64,000 nt of DNA from Magicicada septendecula (taxonomy: Eukaryota; Arthropoda; Insecta; Hemiptera; Cicadidae): positions 127,088,927 to 127,152,926 of the forward strand of contig CM068367.1 in assembly GCA_034769895.1 (NCBI GenBank), written 5' to 3'. The notes beneath the pieces were generated by a model. That model did no database searches and was not told the origin of the DNA. It saw only the letters and a program-made list of their open reading frames with translations. Positions 21,974 to 33,399 of the stretch are shown here, piece after piece; within the stretch, counting starts at the first letter, position 1; every line of letters starts with the position of its first letter. The translations under genes and the position numbers were made by a program.

Positions 21974-22542
21974 AATTAATAGGATCAGAATCTACCCTTC
22001 CCTACCTGATTTGATGACATTTCATCATGATTTTTGACGTGAACTGGCTCTTCGTTCTTCAAAATTGAAGGTTCCTCCACAACGGACCTCTCTGGCTGAA
22101 CTGTGTGAACAGTATCTTCACCTTCACTGCTATCACAGTTATTGTCGGTATCACTAGAATGCCTCGATTCCTTAAATATTAGCTTGCCTCGGTTTCTGGA
22201 ACCAACCTACAATTCGGTATTACATTGACAGATCTACATTTCTCACTTTGATCTGGATTGCCAACATCTAAAATCTCTCGGATGATCAATGCCAAATATT
22301 TCAACGGTTGGAAACACAAACATTCGCCCGTATTACTTTTGGGTGAAAAACGATAACTGCGTTATAGTTACAAATTAAGTGAAGATAATTTTTATATTCG
22401 TGTGTGCTTAATTCAACTGGCTTTTATACTTGTAAATTTGTTTGAATCTAAAAATATCATTTCTTAACTCAAATTTTGCCGCTCCCCAAAATTTGCCGCC
22501 CCAGGCAAGTGCCTAGTCTGCCTGTGCGTAAATCCGCCCCTG
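21798..22542. mobile_element. Non-autonomous hAT D
   Basis: Starts CAGGGGCGGATTTAACATTT and ends ...GCGTAAATCCGCCCCTG, so the terminal repeats are CAGGGGCGGATTTA on both sides. The perfect 8-bp target duplication cagatttg lies at 21790-21797 and 22543-22550. It is 745 bases long with no transposase. Subterminal TTGCCGCCC motifs at both ends are shared in type with elements A and E. The target is a sequence that continues on both sides, perhaps the degraded helicase gene. Confidence 0.92.
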
Positions 22543-22550
22543 CAGATTTG

Positions 22551-22975
22551 GCACAGCATGAGCGGAAGCTAAAGAAGAACAAATTCGCCATGGTGTTGCG
22601 CAATTGGAATGTCATGTGGACTCAGCAGGAAGCTAATTGTGACCAAAGTGTGCAAACACATCATCAAATGGAAGGTGAAATGAAGAACAACCTAGTAGGC
22701 TATACGTTCCGCGAGTCACGCTCGACTCAAGTGAATACCAACTTGGATATAACTTACAACGGAACTTCATACGCCTAAGTCCTGTACCTGACCGTTCGCC
22801 ATGACTGTGCACAAAGCACAAGGCCGAACTTTCGAATTCGTTACACATGAAATGCTGTACGTTGCCTTTTCGCGAATCTAGCAGCATTCTTGTATGGAGA
22901 GAAATGTTGAGTATAAAGAAGTGTTAAATACATGGCTGTACAGAAAATTTCATTTCGAGAGAGGGAGGGGTTAAA
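22551..22975 (+). pseudogene. PIF1-like (SF1) helicase C-terminal relic
   Basis: The frame at about 22795-22880 reads PFAMTVHKAQGRTFEFV, then EMLYVAFSRI and a stop. AMTxxKxQGxT and LYVAxSR are motifs V and VI region blocks of SF1/PIF1-family helicases, which occur in Helitron Rep-Hel proteins as well as in cellular PIF1. Both blocks are closer together than in a complete helicase, so sequence between them has been lost. Upstream (22551-22790) a forward frame remains open but is not recognisable. A Helitron origin is plausible; no Rep domain or Helitron end is seen. Confidence 0.55.
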
Positions 22976-23670
22976 TAAAATGTAGAGGGGATAAATATTA
23001 TGGTCACAGTCTCATAACATATCTATAGTCACCCATAATTCATAGTTGTTGCTGATTATATAGACCTGTCTAATGTGTAGAGCTGACTTACAAGATAATA
23101 AAATGACGTAATATTACCGGTTTTTAACTGAATGGGAAATTTAGGAAGGTTTCGACCCCAATAAACCCCTATGTTTACGCCCATGGCTGAAAAACCGTTG
23201 AAGTTTACCCAGATGTACTTTTGTTTCACGTGGGTACTGAAAAATGGCTACACCTCAAAAACAACAAGAACCCAAACGTCGCATCGATGTTTAAAAGTTA
23301 GACCCCCCCCCGAAGAAGTAATCCTACTGTAACCGTGTTATAATTAACTAGTGACAATAGATTTTGTGGGGTTTTATTATTGACTCCACACAATTTTTAA
23401 ACATCTGTGTTGACATTTTGACAAATTTATTGATCTCATTATGACCTGTATACTGCAATAGAGAAATAATTATTAATACACATAAAGTGAGTATTATTGT
23501 GTGTATGGATATTACATTCTGCATATATCTTATTAATATAAGAATAATTATATATGCGATAGTTATTATTATACTTTATGTAATTTATCACATATACACA
23601 AAATCATATAAAAACATTCGCTAGATGTGTAGGATTATTAGTTATTTCTGTTTTCCTGTATTTACCCCTG
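22976..23670. other. AT-rich spacer
   Basis: No gene or repeat recognised. Confidence 0.4.
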
Positions 23671-23678
23671 ATGACGTC

Positions 23679-24535
23679 CAGGGGTGGACTGGCCAGGTCG
23701 GCTGGTCGGAGATCGCCGAGAGCCCCGGGCCCCGAGCCATGAAAATTTTATTTCGAGAAAAAACGAAAAAACGAGAAATATATATATATATATACTGTAT
23801 ATATATATTTTTTTTTTTACCGGTATTAAAAACCTTTTCTCGTCTAAATATTGTTGGAAATAAATCTTCAGGATTTATTTTGGTCATATTGGAAGTGATC
23901 ACTTCTCAGCCTTTTTTATATACAGCCTATTTAGTATTTACTAATGGAGGAAAGTGAAGGAGGTTAGTGTAGAAGTGCGCCGCGCGGCAACTGACTGACG
24001 CGACGAGTCACTTTTGTTTGAATGTCATTGCAGCATAAAGGGCTGGGGGGCCCTAAGGCCTGGGAGGGCCTCAGCGCCTTATGTCAAGATTCAAAACGGA
24101 GCCCATGGCATAAACTTCCAGGAGGTCCCGGTTAAAAAAGTTACGCTACTGGGGCTATGGCTTGGTGGGACGGAGTGACAATGGACCGGGCGTCGAGCTC
24201 AAGGGGGCTCCACCGCCGCCGTAATACACTGTGGAATATTTATAATTGGAATTTTATGTAGATTTTACCCTATATATCATTGACATATGTAATTATGGTT
24301 TTAAAGCTGGTTACGTTAAAGTCTAAATAATCAAATAAACTGTCCTTTCTGTTTTGTATTAAAACGTTCAATTACGTAAATACTGTACATACCATGTATT
24401 TGTAAAGAGTAAATAAATAATTTAAAAAAGTATACGCACACAAATACGCGCGTGCGCGTTTGTGTGTGTAGCTGCAGGAGGCCCCTTGACTGCTTCCAGC
24501 CGAGGGTCCCCAGGTATGCCAGTCCCCCCCCCCTG
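23679..24535. mobile_element. Non-autonomous hAT F
   Basis: Starts CAGGGGTGGACTGGCCAGG; the right end read inward starts CAGGGGGGGGACTGGCATAC. The flanking duplication is atgacgtc (23671-23678) / atgacgac (24536-24543), 7 of 8 identical. The GGACTGGCC subterminal motif is typical of one widespread class of hAT ends. The 857-bp interior has TATATA runs near 23780-23815 and a GC-rich stretch at 23970-24230 but no transposase. Confidence 0.87.
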
Positions 24536-24543
24536 ATGACGAC

Positions 24544-25118
24544 AATGAATTTTGTCAAAATATCAACACAAATGTTTTTAAATTGTGTCTAGAATAATAG
24601 GCGAACCTTATAACAAAACTTTTTAACATTTATTAAAATGCACACATACACAAACACATATACTAAAAGTAAAAAATAAAAATAAATAAAAACAAAAACA
24701 TAAAAATGAGAAACGACATAATATGGTCACGTACTCGTGGTGTTTGTAGGCTATCCCTAAGAACTATACTTACGAAAGAACTTTACCGACAGATTTAAAA
24801 AGATAAAAATTTATTAATTTGGTTTTATCTAATAATAAATGGTTAAAAATTCATTCTGTACCTCATGGAACTTATTAGTTAATATTATTATAAAATTTCA
24901 TAGTGTCTTGTTTTGTATATTATCTTTAAATACTTTTAAACCAATATATAAAATTTTTCGTACAAGAATATATATTTTTTATTATTTTTCGAATATATCA
25001 TTGTTTCTGAAAGTACAAATTAATTTGTATATCTGATGATAGTTTATACTAACGAAACAGTGTTACTTTCAAAAAATAATAAAAAAATATATTCTTGTAC
25101 GAAAAGTTTTTTTTTACA
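24544..25118. other. AT-rich spacer
   Basis: A and T runs only. A forward frame at 24839-25036 has no motif. Confidence 0.4.
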
Positions 25119-25228
25119 CGAACAAGCCAGTCGTGGACCACGCGAATATCATTTCCTTTTCTTCTCCTGCCAGAAGGCCCTCATTCGCACATTATGCGCC
25201 GCCTTCCTTTCTACTGTCCATCCCCTGG
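25119..25228. repeat. Dispersed repeat, copy 2
   Basis: Matches 10150-10260 with scattered substitutions (CACGAACAAGCCAG versus CATGAACAGGCCAG at the start). No LINE coding remnant is attached here, which indicates the repeat can occur without the LINE relic beside copy 1. Confidence 0.75.
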
Positions 25229-25378
25229 ACAGTTTTATTTATTATTAATAATAATATAAAAAATATAGACAAGAATAATTGAGCGAATATGAATGAAATT
25301 TCTTAAATAGACCTATAGTATCATATATAATTTTTTTGTAGTCACATTAAATTTGTTAATATAAATGTGTAACATATA

Positions 25379-26178
25379 CGGTGGAACTTCATTATAACGA
25401 GATTCAAGGGACCGGGCAAATGTGCTCGTTAAAACCGGGTGCTCGCTACATCCGTAGTCTAAATTTTTATACCGTGATTATCGAACACACAACAAAAAAA
25501 GTTTACTATAGAAGACGCTTTGTACAATAAAATTTTGACATATTTTACATTCTACGCTTAAAAGTGAAATTTAGACTTAAAACATTTTTTAAAGTTAACA
25601 TTCTTTGCTGAATATTGGCGTATTGCATTCGCGAAATATAGTAAAGTAACTGTGTAGGAAAAACTTACCAAAAATCAGCCAGGTATCTGGGAAAAAACAC
25701 GCAAAACTTTCCATGCTACATGTACAATATTTATTTTTAAATTACAAGAAAATTCACCCTAATTTATTTGTCTTCGTTCTAAATGGAATCGTCAAAATTA
25801 TATTTCGCACACTGAACTTAATTAACCTTAAAAAAGTCAACTATTTTTGTTTCTTTAGTAATTTTGTAACTTTAGATACCAAAACAGTTTTATAATTTAT
25901 TTAAATAGACCTATTCCACGAATTCATCACTCACATTATTAGCTTCACTAAACTGCGTTAATGATTTTAAACAAATGTTTAAAATGCTGTATTGTAACAA
26001 ACATTTTTAGACCTTCACCCATGAACAACCCTGCGATAAAATGTTCGTTATAACCAAGTCTCTAGTGCGTTCCTACTCGTTAAATTATCATTACTAAGAT
26101 ACAAAACCAAACAAATCTCGTACTTTTGCTCGTTACATCCGAGTTATCGTTATAAGCCCGTTATATACAGTTACACTG
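25379..26178. mobile_element. Pogo/Tigger-like element (non-autonomous)
   Basis: Left end CGGTGGAACTTCATTATAAC; right end read inward CAGTGTAACTGTATATAACG. Both are flanked by TA (25377-25378, 26179-26180), the target duplication of the Tc1/mariner/pogo superfamily. Repeated GTTATAACGAG and GCTCGTTA motifs in both subterminal regions are typical of Tigger/pogo elements. The 800-bp interior contains no recognisable DDE transposase. Identity between the two ends is only moderate, so the element is old. Confidence 0.75.
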
Positions 26179-26180
26179 TA

Positions 26181-27913
26181 TATTTTTAAAAAACTTTTGT
26201 TTGCTAGTCATGGTTAATTTGTCAAATGCAGTCCACTGAGAAAGTGGAATAAATTACCTTAGGAACCGGCGGCGCGAACCGGAAACTTTCTCGCCATTGT
26301 TTTGCAGCGCGGCGTGCGGAAACCGAACAACAGGGACGACCCGACTGATGGAACGTGCATCAAAGTGGGTCTATGACTAGCGTTAAGCGGGTCTAGGCCA
26401 AGCCTACGCTACGGCGAGCGCGCGTCAACGCTTTGGTTTCGGGCCAGTGCAAACACGACGTAAAAACATATATCACGCCTGGTAATACATGTGTTTACTT
26501 TTGATATGACGGACACACCGCGTAGATGCCATAAATTACAACACAGTGACTGGGTGAGCCCCTCCCCCTTTAATTTAGGACACGAAGCAATCGCAAGAGC
26601 GGACATAAAATGTGTCGTTTTATCACCTAAAAGAAAATATGTCGCATAGAACTTTTATTTTGCTTTTACACGATATTCTCACGAAAACGGCACTTTAGCA
26701 CACAATCTATACTTCTCCTCCTCACATTTTAATTTTTTTCGGATCGTATAAACCACTGTGGACTACTTCATTTCAACTGCTATTTCTCTTTCTTCTTCCT
26801 TCTCTCCCACACATCTTTTATTCTCTTTCGATGTTTTTTCTTCTTTCCTCACACCAAACGGTATCGGTCTTCTTTTTAGGCTTTACTTGGAAACATGCAG
26901 AGAGTTGTATAACTTCCTCCTGAATTGTAAACGTTCTCTGACGCCTGACACCCTTCTATGTCTTTTGTCTTTTTCGGCTTCTTTAATCCATGTATTAGCC
27001 ATTTTCAATTTTCCAAGTTAGTTGAAGAATATTCTTCTGTCAGTGATTTAAAATTTTTCATCACAATCAGACGGTAATAGTTAAATTGACATTTTAATAC
27101 TACTAATAATATTAGATTTTTCCACTCATTCTTTGTGGAATATTAGTCTTTCAGTTCCTTAAACACATTTCTTGTGATGAGTCATTCCATATTTTGTTTC
27201 GTTTAATTTCCTGCAGGTCGTAAGAGCTGCTGGTATACGGTTCAAAATAAATTCGGTTTACATTCGAGAGGATGTTTTATCTGTTTTTATCAAACTAACC
27301 TGAAGTTGTTTGAATTCTAATAAATATTTCTTTTTACATTGACAAAGAGAACTGTGGAAGCTAATGTTTCTATTTCTATGATATATGATTTCTATGAAAT
27401 ATGATGTGATTTGTATGATATTTCTATTACATTATATTTACTTCCATTTCTACAAGAGAGTAACCCCTTTTGAAATATTTAAAATAGTCTTTCCTACACT
27501 TTGTTGTGGCGTCCATGCCGCTGGCACTCTGAACTTTTTCCTTCACCTTTAAATTCTCTTCAGGAGCTCTTCTCCCATCCTTTTGTAACTATTATTTATT
27601 AACTCCTTCCCTTCATCTTTTGAATTTTCCTTCCATTTGTCATTTAGTTGTTGGTTGATAGTTAGGAAGGTAAGGATATTTTTAAGTTTTTTAGAGGTAT
27701 CTTGAAGCATACGCGATTATGTCTGCTGGAAAACAAAAGGCATTAACTACGAACTATATTAAACAATGTAAACATATTATACAATTCTAAACGGACCACT
27801 GGAATCGTGTTATTTTGTTAATTATTTATCGCTGACATAACTAACATATGGTTATCATTGATATAATCAACGTATCTGTTATGGTAAATTTCATTACGAG
27901 TACAAATGACAAT
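26181..27913. other. Spacer with a GC-rich patch (26250-26560)
   Basis: About 300 bases near 26250-26560 are rich in G+C and CpG, unlike the surroundings (GGCGGCGCGAACC, GGCGAGCGCGCGTC). This could be a CpG-rich promoter, a transposon end or a satellite fragment; I see no start codon context, exon or repeat to decide. The rest (26600-27910) contains pyrimidine-rich sequence with no identifiable gene. Confidence 0.4.
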
Positions 27914-27920
27914 GCTCTAC

Positions 27921-28423
27921 CATGGCCGGCTCTAGTAGAATGCCTGAAATTAAACGTGGCAACGTTGCGTCTGAGGCCTATAAGCATAGTGTAATAAAAT
28001 AGCTACAGTGAACATGTTATATTTTGATTTAATTTCATAGCATTACTAAAATCATGAGCAGGCCTATTTATAGCTAAATCTAAATTATAGGTCTGTGCGC
28101 GCTTAGTACTACTGTATACGTTTAATTTGAAGAAATTACTGAATTAGTGTTGGGCCTAATGAATTAATTTTGTTCGAATTATTGAATTCGTATCATATGA
28201 ATGAGTTAATTATTATATTTCTTAAATAATATAACAGTATTTTACATAATAAACTTTTAATTTGCAAAAAGTGAAGAATTTCTGTTAACCGGCAATTAAA
28301 AATGACGCGATTTGGTTATTAAAATACATAAATTAAGAGATCGTTTAGTCGGTCTCAAATAATATCAGCTGGTTCCAGTGTTGCCACGTTTAATATTCCG
28401 GCCTTCTATTAGAGCCGGCCATG
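27921..28423. mobile_element. hAT-like MITE with 44-bp terminal inverted repeats
   Basis: The left end starts CATGGCCGGCTCTAGTAGAA and extends 43 bases to ...AAACGTGGCAAC. The right end (28380-28423) is its inverse with one indel and a few substitutions. Direct repeats gctctac flank it at 27914-27920 and 28424-28430, 7 bp perfect. The GGGCCGGCTCTA-type end is common among insect hAT elements, whose duplication is 8 bp, so one base has probably diverged. The ~415-bp interior is AT-rich without coding. Confidence 0.85.
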
Positions 28424-28657
28424 GCTCTACCCATTACAGTTATCAACGACGTAACTAACATAACCTTATCGTTGACCAGTGTGGAAGCTGCTGTGATACA
28501 TGTCCCGGACGCTTCTAGAAAAGGACACACAGTACGGCTGTGCAATAGGGATGCAGTACTGTACATCGAAAATTCAGTTCCCCGATTTTACGGAAGGTTT
28601 CATTCCTTTGTTAAATTAGTGGCAATTGATAACAGCTTGCATGACACAGACACGTGA
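28421..28657 (+). CDS. Short unrecognised ORF ending at a splice-donor-like site
   Basis: The frame of 78 codons starts MALPITVINDVTNIT and contains AAVIHVPDASRKGHTVRL. Just before the stop lies ACACGTGAGTTT, which fits an insect 5' splice site (GTGAGT). I recognise no domain. The start codon is formed by the last bases of the MITE at 27921-28423. Without the MITE the frame would continue upstream into an open stretch starting MVIIDIINVSV near 27847. It could be part of an exon, a transposon fragment or chance. The sequence also contains the degenerate TAACTAACATA motif seen at 27838 and 30716, which argues for non-coding repeat. Confidence 0.22.
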   Translation: MALPITVINDVTNITLSLTSVEAAVIHVPDASRKGHTVRLCNRDAVLYIENSVPRFYGRFHSFVKLVAIDNSLHDTDT

Positions 28658-28706
28658 GTTTGGCTTTCTTCGCAATATCGCAAGATTATGTTATCGTTAC
28701 ATTGCC

Positions 28707-29649
28707 CAGGACCGGATTTAGGTGCCCTGCCGCCCCTAGGCACTATTGTTAGCGCCGCCCCCTCACAACAGAGTAACTTCTATATATTCAATTCTCCTTG
28801 ACTGCTGAAAAAAAGTTGCTGAAAATAGTCATTTCAACTATCTCTATTGCAAATATCTCATTTGATCTTAAATCTAAAAGGGAAATGTGATGGAACTGTG
28901 AAAAAGACTATACCTCTTAACTTTTATTAATATTTATTTACGTGTGAACTTTAGTAACACATAGATTAGTTTTATAACAAGTAATATACGTAGGCCTACT
29001 TTTTTTTATAGGTTCATTTATAGACCTACATGGTTTAGTTTTATCATCAAACATAGTAAAATCAATGAAAGTAATGTAAATTGGATAAATAGAACAAATA
29101 ATTTAAGAGTGATTGAATAAGATCCCAAATTACACAAATGGCTTGATTTTACATTGGCTTCCATTTTGCTTTGATCAGTGAAAGTTCTTCAATAAGGCCT
29201 TCAAAGTTTATTTGTTCACTGTTTAAAAATCTGCCTCAACATGCAGGATTGAGAGTGAGTTGAGTTTTCCTCATTCATTGTGGATCTAAACACATGATTT
29301 AATCCTTTTTAAAACAGCGATATCGAAACAAACTATTTTACATGGCAAAAAACGGACAAGAATTTCAAAGGAGTGTCCAGACCTGTATATACGACCGTGC
29401 TCCGCTCCGACCACCGCTATTGATAGGCCCAGTGTCAGTACCGTGTTATTCAATGATATTATAATTAAAGGTTATTTCAAAACCATTTTCTTCAAATTGC
29501 CTCTTAATGCAAGTGCCCAATACAAATACTCTAATTAAAAGAATCGAAAACATGAAATTTTAACAAATAATTTTTTACCTCGTGCCGCCACCTTGAGCCT
29601 GCCGCCCCTAGGCACGTGCCTAGTGTGCTTAGTGGGAAATCCGGGCCTG
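28707..29649. mobile_element. Non-autonomous hAT E
   Basis: Starts CAGGACCGGATTTAGGTGCC and ends ...GTGGGAAATCCGGGCCTG. Subterminal CCGCCCCTAGGCAC motifs occur at both ends. Flanking duplication acattgcc (28699-28706) / acattgct (29650-29657), 7 of 8 identical. Length 943 bases, no transposase. Its ends belong to the same CAGG-CCGGATTTA class as D, G and H. Confidence 0.88.
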
Positions 29650-29657
29650 ACATTGCT

Positions 29658-30101
29658 GACTGTAACGATCTACACGTGAGTGGAAATTCGGGCAGATTCA
29701 ACAGCTGTTATGTTGACCGACAGTTCTATATGAAGAAATCCTGATGATTGTTGTTATAAATTCGGCTGAAAATAAACATATAAGCGCCTAAAAATATTCT
29801 CGAATTTTTTGTTCAATGTGGAAAACAAAAGCGCATTCCGCAGTCTTTGCGTAGCTACTGAGCTAATGTTAACCAAGGCGAATGGCGAGTATTTATCGTC
29901 AAGAGTGAAAGATCATTCCGTAAGGTGAAGTTAATACTTTGATATTTGAGAGTTTTCATGGGTCAAGGTAGAATGTAACTTATATAAAATTAGATCTTGT
30001 TGCCCTGAGGACAGAAATTGGAAAAAAGTGACATTGCCCTCAGTCAAAGATTGATTTCTGACTGAAAGATAAAAGAAATACAACTACCCCTATAGTTTGT
30101 T
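29658..30101. other. Spacer
   Basis: No feature recognised. Confidence 0.4.
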
Positions 30102-30300
30102 TACAAAGGTTTTGTAAAATATATAAAAACACTTGGTACGTTTCACAGATTTTATTTAACTCTGACAGCTGTTTCGACCTCTTAAGTCATTGTTATTTCA
30201 TCTCTTTGACAATGACTTAAGAGGTCGAAACAGCTGTCAGAGTTAAATAAAATCTGTGAAACGTACCAAGTGTTTTTATATATTTTACAAAACTTTTGTA
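30102..30300. repeat. Near-perfect palindrome, 91-bp arms, with two head-to-head hairpin motifs
   Basis: Arms 30102-30192 and 30210-30300 are inverted copies; I find one mismatch in 91. The spacer is 17 bases. In each arm a stem GACTT...AGGTC followed by GAAAC lies next to the spacer; the preceding core is degenerate (TTGACAA where others have CTGANGA). The layout is the same as in the palindromes at 15801 and 50185: the motifs point outwards from the spacer. Confidence 0.93.
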
Positions 30301-31077
30301 TTAATATGTTTCACCAAGTGCCCAACGAGTCATCAATTAATATCGTACAGTTTGTTTGTTACATTATTGTTATACATTGCTATAATACGCTAAAACCACA
30401 AATAAAGCTTTTTTGTATTCTTTTACTAACATAGTAAAGTTATGTAAATGATGTCTGGGTAGGGCTGCAATTTCATTGCTTTCATGGACAAAGTTTTCCA
30501 TAGGTACAGACGTTTTGCCCAGACATGACGGCTAACACATAGATGCGCAGCTGTAAACTCCATACTGCCTGCCTAAAACACTGTTCGCGCATCCAAGCCG
30601 CCATATCTCTCTCATTCGCAATTACAATAAATTAACAATGACATCATGACAGTTATCTTAATAATTAATTTGTCATCATCGTTCAGACAACTAATACATA
30701 CTGTTATCTCTGAAATAACTAACACATCGTCGACATTTATAGGGCTATAACTAATGTGTCATTAACAGTAACATAACTAACGCATCATTATCGTTTCCAA
30801 TGACACGTATCCGTCCGGTTACATCTTGCTTGCTACAGTTTAGTAACTAATATGTCGCTAGCATATCGCAGGATGAGACGATCCCATCTTCGGGCTTAAC
30901 GTCTAGCCCGATTGTCTCCCGTCAACTGGCTGTCTTACCGGACTAAAGAGACCAGTTTTCCCTGTACGCAGTACTACGGCCGACTAAATAAAACTAGATT
31001 CAATCCCATATGCGTGGGACCATCAGGAGAATTGTAAAATAAACGAGTAAAGAAACACACCTGAATTGCTACAAGGT
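30301..31077. other. Spacer with repeated ATAACTAA motif
   Basis: ATAACTAAC or close variants occur at about 30716, 30747 and 30773, at irregular spacing, and also at 27838 and 28451. This may be a decayed short satellite. No gene recognised. Confidence 0.35.
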
Positions 31078-31445
31078 GATTGGCCCTCCACACAGTTCTC
31101 TATGGTTCTGATAATTGGACTGTAACGGAATCCCAGGCCAGTCGTATTCGAGCGGGCGAAATGAGATTTCTCTGGCACGTGGCAGGATCGCAAGAGAAAT
31201 GTCGACGTACGGCAGGAACTGAATATTATACGTATACATACAGCATTATCCAATATCGGTTAAAATGGTTGGAACAGCTTAACCGAATGGATGACTGCCG
31301 CATCCCCAAACACATTTGAATTATAAGCCGGAAGGACGGAGAGATGTGGGACGTGCGAAGAAGCGTTGGAGTGACCGGCTCTAGTCTATCTGCTTGGGAC
31401 CGGAACAGACCACTTTTGGTTTAATCCTGGCTGAAGATGATGATG
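31078..31445 (+). pseudogene. LINE ORF2 C-terminal fragment
   Basis: Forward frame: LYGSDNWTVTESQASRIRAG, EMRFLWHVAGSQEK, then YRLKWLEQLNRMDDCRIPKH, and after a stop the degraded RRDVGRPRKRW block. These are the YGSExW, AEMRFLR and W-x-x-H/L-x-RM blocks of an arthropod LINE. It ends in a GAT-rich tail near 31433-31450. The same family occurs on the reverse strand at 57690-57990, where the two 3' ends can be compared. Confidence 0.82.
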
Positions 31446-32105
31446 ACTGACACATATCTGATTGGAGAGCCCTATCTGATTTCTTTTAAACTGCTCAACA
31501 CGCGAAAACGGAATCAGTTGAAAGTCACGAGCGTTTCGGTCACGAGAATCAAATTTAAAGACGAAGTCGTAAACGGTTGAACGTTTTTAACGACTTTTTT
31601 TTCGTATACCCAAACACGCGCCATATTCTTACGCATTAAAGGCATGTAAGGTTACACTTCAAAAATAGAGAAAAAACAATTATTTTAATCTTATTTTTCA
31701 TGAAATTTGGAAGTAAAGTTATGACTTCTTTCAGCAGTAAGAGTGTCTGTAAATTCATTGGCAAGGGTTTACTGTGTTTAATAGGAAGACATCATCAAGG
31801 TCATAACAAGGTACAATTCCGTACCCCACTATTTTATATAATTTAACGAGAAGTGTTAATTCAATTTGTTATTTAGCCTTTGAAAATTTCTTAAATAAAT
31901 TATTTAAAACCTTAATTAGGAAGTTTCCTAAGGTGCAGAACATGCTTAGTATTTTCAATGTTCTTTCATTTGTTGTAAATTTGTATACTGTGTCCATTAC
32001 ATTAAGAAAACTGTAAACAATATCACATTATTAAGTCGACTGATAGTTGTTGGATCAAAACGTAGTATTTGTGTTTTAAATGAAAACACAACTGTCATCT
32101 TCATC
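31446..32105. other. AT-rich spacer
   Basis: No gene recognised. Confidence 0.4.
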
Positions 32106-32109
32106 ATCT

Positions 32110-32880
32110 TCACAACACGGCACAGGCAAGGTGCTGTCTGTTTCGCCTTCAAAAATCCTCCAGTCAGCCAAAAATCCTTTTTTCTGGGTCAACCCACACA
32201 CCTGTGTCCTATAGGTTTGTATTTCCAGACTTGTTTGGCTCGTCTGGAATCTGACATTCTTTCCACCGTTGTTTGCACTCTTTTAACTTTTCTCTTGTGG
32301 CCTCATTTCTTATATGGTCGAGTTTAGAACACCTTTTAACTCTCTTAAGAATGTAATTTCCGAGGCCTGTATTCTACTATCTTGTTTCTTGGTTGTTGTC
32401 CTAATTCACACCCATAGGACAGTACAGGGACTGCCATAACTTTGTAAAACTTTAATCTTGTATATCAACGTACCTTGTCTCTAACGGTTGATTGTCCCAC
32501 AGATCGACTGGAACTTACGTAACTTAACATCAATATCATAATTTCTATCACAGCCAGTATCATTTCCCAAATAATTTAAGTGGCTCACCTGTTCCAGAAT
32601 TCGATCACTAATTATTATTTTTGTTCTCATTGGCTCCTTACCACGATATGTCATTACTTTTGTTTTTATAGAGGAGATTTTCATATTGTATTGTTTGCAC
32701 ATCTGATGAAGCTTAAAAACGGATTTTTGCAAATCAGATTCTGTATTTTGAAGTACCAGCAAGTCGTCAGCAAACAACAGCACATCAAAAATATCTGTCT
32801 CGTTCTATTTTACAACTTAATACCAGAATTCACTAGATGTTTCCATTTCCTTAATAGATCGTCAATATAAAAAGACCCAA
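32110..32880 (-). pseudogene. LINE reverse transcriptase and C-terminus, relic
   Basis: Reverse-strand order: FYIDDLLRKWKHLVNSGIK, then LLFADDLLVLQNTESDLQKS with the catalytic FADD box. A 100-codon open frame follows: HQMCKQYNMKISSIKTKVMT, VSHLNYLGNDTG, and VKLRKFQSICGTINR. The region downstream to 32110 contains degraded KFYKVMAVPVLSYG and WKECQI...PRK blocks. The two catalytic aspartates of the FADD box are preserved but the protein is truncated on both sides. A related copy is at 41008-42020 (+). Confidence 0.87.
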
Positions 32881-33399
32881 CTGTACTGTACTTTATATAG
32901 GCATGACTATTAGGCCTACATAATGAGATACTCCCAGCATTTTCGGTAGGAATTTTATGGAGCCTGTTAGAACACTCCAATTAAATTATTAGTGATTCTA
33001 TATTTTCTGGGCGTGACCTTTCCCGTCATTACCACTGCTAATAGAGGTTTTCCTGTGCCTAAAAAAATAAAAAAATAAACGCAAAACTATAAAAACTCGA
33101 CTACTGAACTATTTATTAGTTGAAAGAACAATTGTAAAGCAGACAATCATTATAACTTTCTTAATTACTACTAATCGTAAAAATCCTACTACTAAAAATC
33201 CCAACTACTACATTGGACTTTTTAGTTAAATTTGATGCCTAAATGACAAACAATTTAGTTCTAGTTTTTAAGTACATATCCATAGATATCCATAGGGCTA
33301 ATAATTTTCACAAATATACATTACTGATAACAGCACTTTTTGCAAACGTGGCTTATAAAATTTTGAAGATGATTCAAAATTTGCAAAGGAGTGTTGGCA
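32881..33399. other. AT-rich spacer
   Basis: No gene recognised. Confidence 0.4.

Noticed and set aside
26758..27021. Forward frame and possible reverse-strand LINE-like text (KEAEKDKRHRR...)
   Set aside because: Pyrimidine-rich sequence gives a charged reverse translation by composition; no LINE block could be placed.
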